6,800 nt of DNA from Thalassospiraceae bacterium (GTDB taxonomy: Bacteria; Pseudomonadota; Alphaproteobacteria; Rhodospirillales; Magnetovibrionaceae). Within the stretch, counting starts at the first letter, position 1. Each line of letters opens with the position of its first letter. The notes under the pieces are model-generated. The model was not told the origin of the DNA. It made no database searches and was given only the letters and a program-made list of their open reading frames with translations. Shown here in pieces: positions 1-5,783 of this stretch. The DNA lies in contig DAOWFT010000166.1 of assembly GCA_030637845.1 (NCBI GenBank), positions 1 to 6,800 of the forward strand, given 5' to 3'. A program made the translations under genes and the position numbers.

Positions 1-884
1 CCGGCCGCGGCACCAATGAGGCCCGCGTAATCATAAAGCCCGGTTCCAGCGTTGCCTTGATGGCATCAGAGCTTGAACAACTAGGCGTGATAGACAGCCC
101 GCTTGTTTTCAAACTTCGCGCCCGTCTGACCGGCGTGCATAAAACCCTAAAAGCAGGTGAGTATAATTTTCCCGCACGCATAAGCATTGGTGGTGCGTTG
201 CAATTGCTTAAAGGCGGCAACACGGTGGTTAGAAAGCTGACCATTCCCGAAGGGCTATCCACGCTAGATGTGCTTGAACTGGTGATGACGGCAGATGGGC
301 TTTCCGGAAATATTGAACGGGTGCCGGGCGCGGGCAGATTGCTGCCGGAAACATATCATTATTCTTGGGGTGATAGTCGTGATGGCCTGATAAGCCGGAT
401 GGAAGACGATATGTCGTCGTTGCTGGGTGAATTACACCCCAACAATTTTGGCCAACTTAAATCCATCGATGAGGTTTTGGTGCTGGCTTCAATTGTTGAA
501 AAAGAAACCGCAATTGACGAAGAACGCCCACGTATAGCTGCGGTGTTCCTCAACCGAATTAAAAAAGGAATGCGCCTGCAATCGGACCCCACGGTAGTTT
601 ATGCAATTACCAACGGTTTGAGCGAGCTTGGCCGCGAACTTACCCGGGCTGATTTGGCTATTGAAAGCCCATTTAACACATATAAAAACCGTGGGTTGCC
701 GCCGGAACCCATCGCCAATCCGGGTAGGGCGTCCATCGAAGCGGTGCTGGCACCGACAAAATCAGATGAGCTTTATTTTGTCGCCTCGGGCAATGGTGGC
801 CATACCTTTGCCCGCACACTAAAGGAGCATAATCGTAACGTGGCTAATTGGCGGAAAATAAAGCGGGCAAATGACGGCAACTAA
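1..884 (+). CDS. mltG: MltG, endolytic murein transglycosylase (5' end cut off by the window)
   Basis: Inner-membrane lytic transglycosylase (YceG-like family) that cleaves nascent peptidoglycan strands and so sets where they end. The first complete codon is at 3 and the frame is open to the edge, so 293 C-terminal residues are visible. The N-terminal membrane anchor and roughly the first 50-70 residues lie outside. A TTG at 57 opens a shorter reading, but the in-frame residues before it (with IIKPGSS) match the family and show it is internal. Visible motifs are a LysM-like part with AGEYNFP, a PEG turn (IPEGLS), LPETYHY, the active-site block ASIVEKET with the presumed catalytic Glu at codon 498-500, then MRLQSDPTVVYA and the signature SPFNTYKNRGLPPEPIANPG. 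All catalytic-region motifs are present. It ends in TAA, 108 bp before yicC. In many Alphaproteobacteria acpP-fabF lies upstream of this gene; that cannot be checked here. Confidence 0.96.
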   Translation, partial: GRGTNEARVIIKPGSSVALMASELEQLGVIDSPLVFKLRARLTGVHKTLKAGEYNFPARISIGGALQLLKGGNTVVRKLTIPEGLSTLDVLELVMTADGLSGNIERVPGAGRLLPETYHYSWGDSRDGLISRMEDDMSSLLGELHPNNFGQLKSIDEVLVLASIVEKETAIDEERPRIAAVFLNRIKKGMRLQSDPTVVYAITNGLSELGRELTRADLAIESPFNTYKNRGLPPEPIANPGRASIEAVLAPTKSDELYFVASGNGGHTFARTLKEHNRNVANWRKIKRANDGN

Positions 885-897
885 GCCATGACAATAG

Positions 898-917
898 GCC
901 GCTTTTTCATAGGCGGC
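898..917. repeat. Short inverted repeat after mltG
   Basis: GCCGC (898-902) and GCGGC (913-917) can pair as a 5-bp stem with a 10-base loop. The + strand side is followed by AAAAAGG rather than a T run, so it does not look like an intrinsic terminator in the direction of mltG. A competing fold pairs the T run in the loop with the A run at 918-922. It may be a weak RNA stem or chance. Confidence 0.3.
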
Positions 918-954
918 AAAAAGGCTATAAGTTAGATGTATCGAAACCCGGGGT

Positions 955-959
955 GATTC
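955..959. promoter_or_regulatory. GANTC (GATTC) site upstream of yicC, candidate CcrM methylation site
   Basis: GATTC lies 34 bases before the yicC start. It is the only GANTC outside a gene in this window and one of only four in all. In Alphaproteobacteria GANTC is the site of the cell-cycle methyltransferase CcrM, and sites in promoters can affect transcription. That it has a role here is inference from position only. Confidence 0.3.
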
Positions 960-980
960 CATCCTTAATGCCATTTTGGC

Positions 981-985
981 GGGAG
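981..985 (+). promoter_or_regulatory. Ribosome binding site that fixes the TTG start of yicC
   Basis: GGGAG ends 7 bases before TTG at 993. No comparable purine run precedes the alternative ATG at 1008, which would remove the first five residues. This site is the main reason to choose the TTG start. Confidence 0.7.
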
Positions 986-992
986 CTGTAGT

Positions 993-1904
993 TTGAATAT
1001 ATCCTCCATGACAGGCTTTGCCAGAAGCGAAGGCGCAAATGAAAAATGCACCTGGGGCTGGGAAGGTAAAAGCGTCAACGCCAAGGGTCTGGACGTGCGG
1101 TTAAAGCTTCCGCGCGGGTTTGATTTTCTTGAAGCCCCCATCCGCAAATCTGCTGCTAAGCATTTAAAACGCGGCAACATTTACATAAATCTGGATATTT
1201 CGTGGAGCGGCGTCGGCGTCGGCGTATCGGTCAACGAAGATGCTCTGGCTAGTGTGCTAAAGGCCGTGGCCATGTTGCAGGACAAGTCTGAGAGGGGGAC
1301 GGATAATTTAAAGCCGCTCGCCCCGGCAAGCATTGACGGCATATTGGGCCTGAGGGGTGTTTTGGAACAAAGCGACGATCAGACCAGCGACGAATACCGC
1401 CTTGCAATGGAGGGTGAATTGCTGGCGGGGTTTGAAGCCATGATGGCGCAGCTATTGCAAACCAGAAAAGGCGAAGGCGCCATACTAGCCGAGGTTCTAG
1501 CCGAACAAATAAGCTCAATTGAAAAATTAAGCATTGCCGCGACAAAGGTTGCGGCAACCCAGCCGGGTGCAATCAAGGCACGCCTGAAAGAACAGGTTGA
1601 GGCGTTGCTGGCTGACGTGTCGGCAATTGACGAAACACGTCTGGCCGGGGAAGCGGCCCTATTGATGACAAAAGCAGATATCCGTGAAGAATTAGACAGG
1701 CTTTCGGCCCATGTATCTGCAGCCAAGGATTTGCTTGGTGAAAAAGTTCCAGTCGGAAGACGGATGGATTTCCTTTGTCAGGAATTTAACCGCGAAGCCA
1801 ATACACTGTGCTCCAAATCATCGGATGTGGAATTAACCCGTATTGGGCTAGAGCTTAAATCAGTAATTGAACAGTTTCGTGAACAGGTGCAAAACATAGA
1901 ATAA
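993..1904 (+). CDS. yicC: YicC/YloC family RNA-metabolism protein (putative endoribonuclease)
   Basis: 303 residues, close to the 287 of E. coli YicC. The family has an N-terminal YicC-like domain and a C-terminal DUF1732. E. coli YicC has been linked to decay of the small RNA RyhB and reported to be an endoribonuclease; the role in this organism is inferred. The N-terminus reads MTGFARSEG followed by SVNAKGLDVRLKLP, the form usual in Alphaproteobacteria (E. coli has SVNHR). The C-terminus carries the family hallmark from residue 255: GRRMDFLCQEFNREANT, then SKSSDVELTRIGLELK and the terminal EQVQNIE. TTG at 993 is taken as start because GGGAG stands 7 bases upstream; ATG at 1008 (Met6) is the alternative. 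Residues 73-78 are an in-frame Gly-Val triplet repeat made by three near-identical hexamers. The stop codon TAA shares its last base with the gmk ATG, so the two genes are probably translationally coupled. Confidence 0.93.
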   Translation: MNISSMTGFARSEGANEKCTWGWEGKSVNAKGLDVRLKLPRGFDFLEAPIRKSAAKHLKRGNIYINLDISWSGVGVGVSVNEDALASVLKAVAMLQDKSERGTDNLKPLAPASIDGILGLRGVLEQSDDQTSDEYRLAMEGELLAGFEAMMAQLLQTRKGEGAILAEVLAEQISSIEKLSIAATKVAATQPGAIKARLKEQVEALLADVSAIDETRLAGEAALLMTKADIREELDRLSAHVSAAKDLLGEKVPVGRRMDFLCQEFNREANTLCSKSSDVELTRIGLELKSVIEQFREQVQNIE

Positions 1905-2548
1905 TGAGTGATCCAAAAAACATAAAACGTCGTGGCCTTATGCTGGTTCTTTCTTCACCTTCCGGTGCGGGAAAAACAACAATTTCGCGCGAATTGCTTG
2001 AACGCGAACCAGACCTTTCAATGTCGGTATCGGCCACCACCCGTCCGCCCCGGCCCGGTGAAGTCGAAGCCAAGGATTATTTCTTTATTACTAAAGAAAA
2101 GTTTCAGCAGATGGTTGAAAATGATGAATTTCTTGAACACGCAACAGTGTTTGAAAATTCATACGGCACCCCGCGCCCCCCGGTTGAAGCAGCGCTTGCT
2201 GCGGGTAAGGATGTTTTGTTCGATGTTGACTGGCAGGGTGCCCAAGAGCTTCGCGATAAATCAGAAAGCGATCTGGTGAGCATATTTATACTTCCGCCAT
2301 CGAAAGATGAGCTTGAGCGGCGTTTGCATGCCCGCGCCCAAGACCCCGAAGACGTTATTGCTAAACGCATGGCCAAGGCGGCCAACGAAATGTCACGTTA
2401 TGACGCCTATGATTACATAGTTATCAATGTTGATGTAGCAGACAGCGTTAACGAGGTTCAGTCCATACTAACCGCCGAACGATTGCGCCTTAGCCGTAGC
2501 GAAGGTTTGCACGGGTTCGTTCGTGTGCTTTGCGGCGAAGAAGAGTAA
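1904..2548 (+). CDS. gmk: Guanylate kinase
   Basis: Cytoplasmic enzyme that phosphorylates GMP to GDP with ATP, an essential step to GTP, dGTP and (p)ppGpp. It has 214 residues (E. coli 207). The P-loop is SPSGAGKT at residues 18-25 with Lys24. The GMP-binding segment follows: SVSATTRPPRPGE (41-53) and KDYFFI (57-62), with Arg47, Arg50 and Tyr59. Then come YGTPRPPVE and DVDWQGAQEL, and the lid and C-terminal helices with RAQDPEDVIAKRM and MSRYDAYDYIV. All key residues are present. The ATG at 1904 overlaps the yicC stop codon by one base (TAATG). No strong Shine-Dalgarno is near; AGGTG at 1885-1889 is 14 bases off, which also points to coupling with yicC. It is the last gene of the + strand cluster and ends 3 bp from the stop codon of rsmA on the other strand. 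Confidence 0.98.
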   Translation: MSDPKNIKRRGLMLVLSSPSGAGKTTISRELLEREPDLSMSVSATTRPPRPGEVEAKDYFFITKEKFQQMVENDEFLEHATVFENSYGTPRPPVEAALAAGKDVLFDVDWQGAQELRDKSESDLVSIFILPPSKDELERRLHARAQDPEDVIAKRMAKAANEMSRYDAYDYIVINVDVADSVNEVQSILTAERLRLSRSEGLHGFVRVLCGEEE

Positions 2549-2551
2549 CCT

Positions 2552-3376
2552 TTAGCTTTCAATCGCGCGCGCAAGTTTAGCAAAATCTTCAACCGAAAGC
2601 TCTTCGGCTCTGGATGTTTCGCTTATTCCTAGCGATGCAAGATCAAGCCCCAGCGGCTTAAGCGATTGGCGCAGCATCTTGCGCCGTTGACCGAACGCCA
2701 TTGCCACCACCCGTTCCATATTATTCCACTGGGCAGCCGCTAATGGCTGGGGCCGTGGTTTAAGGCTAACAACTGTGGACATAACCTTGGGCGGCGGGGT
2801 GAATGCTTTTGCATCAATGTTGAATTCTACTTTTGTTTCGCATAGCCACCCGGTCATTACCGTTAGACGGCCATAGGCTTTGGTTCTTGGTTTTGCGACC
2901 AGACGATCGGCGACTTCTTTTTGAAACATCAGTGTCAGGCCGTCATATTCATCAATATGTTTTAGCCATTTTATCAAAAGCGGTGTCGCAATGTTGTAGG
3001 GAAGGTTGGCTATTATTCGCCTTGGTTTTGGTGCAAGCGCGGTTGGATCAACCTCAAGGGCATCTGCTTCAATAAGCTCAAATCGATCAGGATATGCTCC
3101 CTCAATATAGCCAAGGGCGTCTATGCAGCGGCTATCGCGTTCAATTGAAATAACTTTTTTTGCCCCGGCTTTCAAAATTGCGCGGGTTAGGCCACCGGGG
3201 CCGGGGCCAATTTCTATTACATTCACCCCTGACAGGTCGCCTGCGGTGCGGGCAATGCGGTAGGTAAGATTTAAATCCATCAGGAAATTCTGGCCGAGAG
3301 ATTTTTGCGCGGCCAAATCAAATGCTGAAATTATTTCGCGCAACGGGGCCAGATCGTCAAACTTCTCACTTTTCAT
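2552..3376 (-). CDS. rsmA: RsmA/KsgA, 16S rRNA adenine dimethyltransferase
   Basis: SAM-dependent enzyme that dimethylates two adjacent adenines (A1518 and A1519, E. coli numbering) in the 3' end hairpin of 16S rRNA during late 30S assembly; loss causes kasugamycin resistance. It has 274 residues (E. coli 273). Motifs in order: KSLGQNFL (25-32); SAM motif I EIGPGPGGLT (55-64); acidic ribose-binding Glu79 in SIERD; Asp105 in EADALE; catalytic motif IV NLPYN (124-128), typical of N6-adenine methylation; then FQKEVADRL, FTPPPKVMSTVV, FGQRRKMLRQSLK and RAEELS near the C-terminus. The ATG at 3376-3374 lies 7 bp after the pdxA stop; the bases before it give only a weak ribosome site, so it is likely expressed by read-through and coupling from pdxA. 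It is the last gene of the − strand cluster. Confidence 0.97.
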   Translation of the reverse strand: MKSEKFDDLAPLREIISAFDLAAQKSLGQNFLMDLNLTYRIARTAGDLSGVNVIEIGPGPGGLTRAILKAGAKKVISIERDSRCIDALGYIEGAYPDRFELIEADALEVDPTALAPKPRRIIANLPYNIATPLLIKWLKHIDEYDGLTLMFQKEVADRLVAKPRTKAYGRLTVMTGWLCETKVEFNIDAKAFTPPPKVMSTVVSLKPRPQPLAAAQWNNMERVVAMAFGQRRKMLRQSLKPLGLDLASLGISETSRAEELSVEDFAKLARAIES

Positions 3377-3383
3377 TTGCTGT

Positions 3384-4415
3384 TCATTTCATGTCTGGCA
3401 TTTCGTTTCGGGCGATATACATTTCTGCCGCCAGCTTGAGCGCTGCAACAAGGCTATCTTCCGATGCATCACCGCTTCCTGCAATATCAAACGCGGTACC
3501 GTGGTCGGGTGATGTGCGCACAAACGGCAGGCCAAGGGTTATGTTTACCCCCTTATCAATGCCCAGAGTTTTTAACGGAATAAGGCCCTGATCGTGGTAC
3601 ATGCAAAGCGCCACGTCATATTCTTTTCTGGCGGTTGCGGTGAACATGGTATCGGACGGGTAGGGGCCGAGCGCGTTGATGCCGGCATCCTGCAGGGCCT
3701 TGATCGCCGGAATAATTACTTCAATTTCTTCTTTTCCCATGGAGCCTTTCTCACCGGCGTGGGGGTTTAGCCCGGCAACGGCAATTTTTGGCTTGGCAAT
3801 AGCGAAATCGGTGCGAAGGGATTCAAAGCAAACTTTTCCAACATGAATAATTTTTTCTTTATTTAATTGTTCAATCGCATTTTTCAGAGAGACATGAATG
3901 GTGGCAAGGGCAACGCGCAATTCAGGCGATGCCAACATCATGATGGGGTCTTTTTCTATCCCTGAAAGGTGGGCTAAAAATTCCGTATGTCCGGGGAACT
4001 TAAAACCGGCCTCGCTTAATACCGCCTTGGCTATGGGGTTGGTAACAACGCCACCGGCGCGACCATCTTGCACCAGCTTTACAGCACTTTCTATGGAATA
4101 AATTACCGCCTTGGCAGTATCGGTTGTTGGTTTTCCAGGTTTTGTTTTTACTTCCATGGGGAGCGCTAACACCGGCAGGGCCTCATCGAATGTTTTGTCG
4201 GCTGCCTCGGGCGAGCGTATTTCTTTTATGGGTATATCAATCTTTAATCGCCGCGCCAGCATGCGCAAGCGCGAAGGATCGTCGATAATGAAAAACGGGG
4301 GAACCTGATTTTGTTTTTTGTTCGCCCATATTTTAAGCGTTATTTCGCCACCTATACCTGCTGGTTCGCCCATGGTTAGCGCCAAAGGTGGCCCGGGGAA
4401 GTGGGGGGTGGTCAT
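3384..4415 (-). CDS. pdxA: PdxA, 4-hydroxythreonine-4-phosphate dehydrogenase
   Basis: NAD-dependent, metal-requiring enzyme of the DXP-dependent pathway to pyridoxal phosphate (vitamin B6). It oxidises 4-phosphohydroxy-L-threonine, which decarboxylates and is then joined with deoxyxylulose phosphate by PdxJ. It has 343 residues (E. coli 329). The N-terminus has LTMGEPAGIGGEI. Substrate residues are His143 and Thr144 in PGHTEF. The three metal-ligand histidines are His174 (ATIHVSL), His219 (GLNPHAGEKG) and His274 (MYHDQGLIPLK), matching E. coli 166, 211 and 266 with a constant shift of 8. The C-terminal NAD-side motif is NITLGLPFVRTSPDHGTAFD (291-310). The gene is intact. Its ATG overlaps the surA stop codon as ATGA (4 bp), a classic coupling junction. 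The pairing with surA and rsmA is also known from E. coli. Confidence 0.97.
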   Translation of the reverse strand: MTTPHFPGPPLALTMGEPAGIGGEITLKIWANKKQNQVPPFFIIDDPSRLRMLARRLKIDIPIKEIRSPEAADKTFDEALPVLALPMEVKTKPGKPTTDTAKAVIYSIESAVKLVQDGRAGGVVTNPIAKAVLSEAGFKFPGHTEFLAHLSGIEKDPIMMLASPELRVALATIHVSLKNAIEQLNKEKIIHVGKVCFESLRTDFAIAKPKIAVAGLNPHAGEKGSMGKEEIEVIIPAIKALQDAGINALGPYPSDTMFTATARKEYDVALCMYHDQGLIPLKTLGIDKGVNITLGLPFVRTSPDHGTAFDIAGSGDASEDSLVAALKLAAEMYIARNEMPDMK

Positions 4416-5725
4416 AGGCGTATATCCACGAATGCCTCGCGTTTAAGTCCCCTCATGTACCCAATTGCGGCAATGTTGAGCCTCTCAACTTTTATTTTTT
4501 CGGCGATATTTTTCTTGACCTTGTCCATGTCGATTTTGCCTTCTTGGCGATCGCAAACCATTATCACCGCAAGCCCGCCCCCGGTTTCAAGTGGATTGCT
4601 TATTTTGCCAACAGCAAGGGACGCAAGTTCTGCCTTCATTTTTTGTGGCAAGGACGAAAGCTTAACCTTACCAAGACTGCCAGATAGGGGTGATCCGGCC
4701 TTAGTCGCGGCTGTTTCAAATGCATCACACGAGGTAGCCTGGCCGCTCATCGAAATGAGCTTTGCTTTCTTTTCGTTTTTTTCGGCTTCGCTGGCACCAT
4801 TTGAAAACGCCATGTGAAACTGTGAAAGGCCCAAGGTGGTTTCGCCGCCGCCAAGTCCGGGATTAATTCTCAAGTTGCGAAGCGTAACGATATGGTAACC
4901 GCCAACCGTGCGGATAGGCAGCGATACCTGTCCGGGCTTCATTACCTTTATAACCCCGCTTATTTCCGGATTAATTTGCTCGTATGACAGCCAGCCAAGG
5001 TCGCCCCCGGTTGCCGATGACGGAGAATTCGAAAAGTTTCTGGCTATCCTTGGAAAAGAAGCGCCATTTTTCAATTGTTCAAACAGCTGATTTGTGACCT
5101 GCTTGACGCTGCCTTCTTCTGATAAGTTATTAACAGGAAGATATATTTCGGCAATTAGATATTGTGGTTTTCCGGCATTAGTCTTAATTGACCTAACTGC
5201 ATCATTTATCTCTTCGTCGCTAACCCTGATATTGGGTAAAACCTCTCTCCCAATTACCTTGTTCCAGCCGATTTCTACTTCCGTTCTTGTAACCAGTGTT
5301 GAAATTGGAACACCGGAAGATTTTAAAAACTGTCGCAAGGAACCCTTGGGCATCCCATTTTGTTTTTCAATCAGGGCAATTCCGCCCTCAACCTCTTCTG
5401 TGGAAACCTTGATACCCAATCTGCGGACTTCTTGTTGCATAAGGCGTTCCTCGATCAGGCTGCGTAGAATTGACGGGGCCATACGCCTGCGGGTTTCGGG
5501 ACCGTCCTTGGTATTGGAGGACGCTATGGCCATCACAATCCTGCTTTCGAGGTCAAGCAATGATATGACCTCGTCGTTTACCACCGCCGCAATACGGATA
5601 CCTTCTTGCGCGGTGGCCGTAGCGCTAAATCCCAGCATGCCAAATAATACCAACAATGCCCCCAATAGGGACATCAGGTTATTGCCCAGATTGTTGTATT
5701 GTGGTTTGCGCGGGCGGTTTTTCAT
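4412..5725 (-). CDS. surA: SurA-like periplasmic chaperone / peptidyl-prolyl isomerase
   Basis: Periplasmic chaperone that escorts unfolded outer-membrane barrel proteins, LptD among them, to the BAM machine. It has 437 residues (E. coli 428). A signal peptide is visible: basic start, hydrophobic stretch at about 18-34, and ATA|Q with likely cleavage after Ala39. Next is the SurA N-terminal chaperone domain (about 42-165, opening with RIAAVVNDEVIS and holding LIEERLMQQE). One recognisable parvulin domain covers about 186-288, with FSNSPSSATGGDLGWL and GGYHIVTLRN. The region 300-395 (LSQFHMAF to VCDRQ) looks like a worn second parvulin-like domain without the GGDLGW motif. A basic C-terminal helix ends the protein. 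The only two cysteines, 333 and 391, both lie in that worn domain. AGGAAG stands 9 bases before the ATG. lptD lies 58 bp upstream and pdxA overlaps by 4 bp. Confidence 0.93.
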   Translation of the reverse strand: MKNRPRKPQYNNLGNNLMSLLGALLVLFGMLGFSATATAQEGIRIAAVVNDEVISLLDLESRIVMAIASSNTKDGPETRRRMAPSILRSLIEERLMQQEVRRLGIKVSTEEVEGGIALIEKQNGMPKGSLRQFLKSSGVPISTLVTRTEVEIGWNKVIGREVLPNIRVSDEEINDAVRSIKTNAGKPQYLIAEIYLPVNNLSEEGSVKQVTNQLFEQLKNGASFPRIARNFSNSPSSATGGDLGWLSYEQINPEISGVIKVMKPGQVSLPIRTVGGYHIVTLRNLRINPGLGGGETTLGLSQFHMAFSNGASEAEKNEKKAKLISMSGQATSCDAFETAATKAGSPLSGSLGKVKLSSLPQKMKAELASLAVGKISNPLETGGGLAVIMVCDRQEGKIDMDKVKKNIAEKIKVERLNIAAIGYMRGLKREAFVDIRL

Positions 5726-5734
5726 TAGGTAGAG

Positions 5735-5740
5735 CTTCCT
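5735..5740 (-). promoter_or_regulatory. Ribosome binding site of surA
   Basis: On the − strand AGGAAG is followed by 9 bases and ATG (5725-5723). This supports the 437-residue start over the internal Met18 that could also begin the signal peptide. The site follows the last 12-bp repeat unit directly. Confidence 0.7.
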
Positions 5741-5776
5741 TATTTATGTTGGTATTTATATTGGCGTTTATATTAG
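5741..5776 (-). repeat. Three imperfect tandem 12-bp units in the surA leader
   Basis: Read on the − strand, the lptD–surA gap contains CTAATATAAACG, CCAATATAAATA and CCAACATAAATA back to back, directly before the ribosome binding site. The last two units differ at one base; the first differs from the middle one at three. A further degenerate CCAATAATCACA begins upstream over the last codons and stop of lptD. The tract is A-rich and has little self-complementarity, so the mRNA leader should be open. Its function is unknown. It could be a ribosome standby or S1-binding tract, a protein site, or a trace of slippage. Confidence 0.7.
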
Positions 5777-5783
5777 TTTGTGA

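Larger units (their letters stand above)
885..992 (+). other. mltG–yicC intergenic gap
   Basis: This 108-bp gap is the longest non-coding stretch in the window. It holds an imperfect inverted repeat (898-917), a GANTC site (955-959) and the yicC ribosome binding site (981-985). A possible weak promoter can be drawn, with TATAAG at 926-931 and TTTTTC at 903-908 spaced 17 bp apart, but the -35 matches the consensus poorly. The gap is long enough for a separate yicC-gmk promoter, yet the shared orientation also allows read-through from mltG. No open frame of note is seen in it. Confidence 0.6.

Noticed and set aside
898..917. Hairpin after mltG as an intrinsic terminator
   Set aside because: The stem is only 5 bp and is followed by A residues, not a T run, on the + strand. 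On the − strand no T run follows either.
903..931. Promoter for yicC-gmk in the gap
   Set aside because: TATAAG with a 17-bp spacer can be drawn, but the -35 (TTTTTC) is a poor match, so it is not listed as a feature.
1249..1726. Two open frames of 107 and 115 codons on the − strand
   Set aside because: Both are antisense to yicC, overlap each other and show no family signature.
4401..4817. 138-codon + strand frame
   Set aside because: Antisense to the 3' end of surA and start of pdxA, with no recognisable protein motif.
5094..5732. 212-codon open frame on the + strand
   Set aside because: It lies wholly antisense to the N-terminal half of surA, whose reading has clear domain motifs; no family is recognised and no ribosome site precedes it.
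5741..5776. Tandem repeats as a CRISPR array or iteron origin
   Set aside because: The units are 12 bp with no spacers, only three copies, and no cas or replication gene is near.
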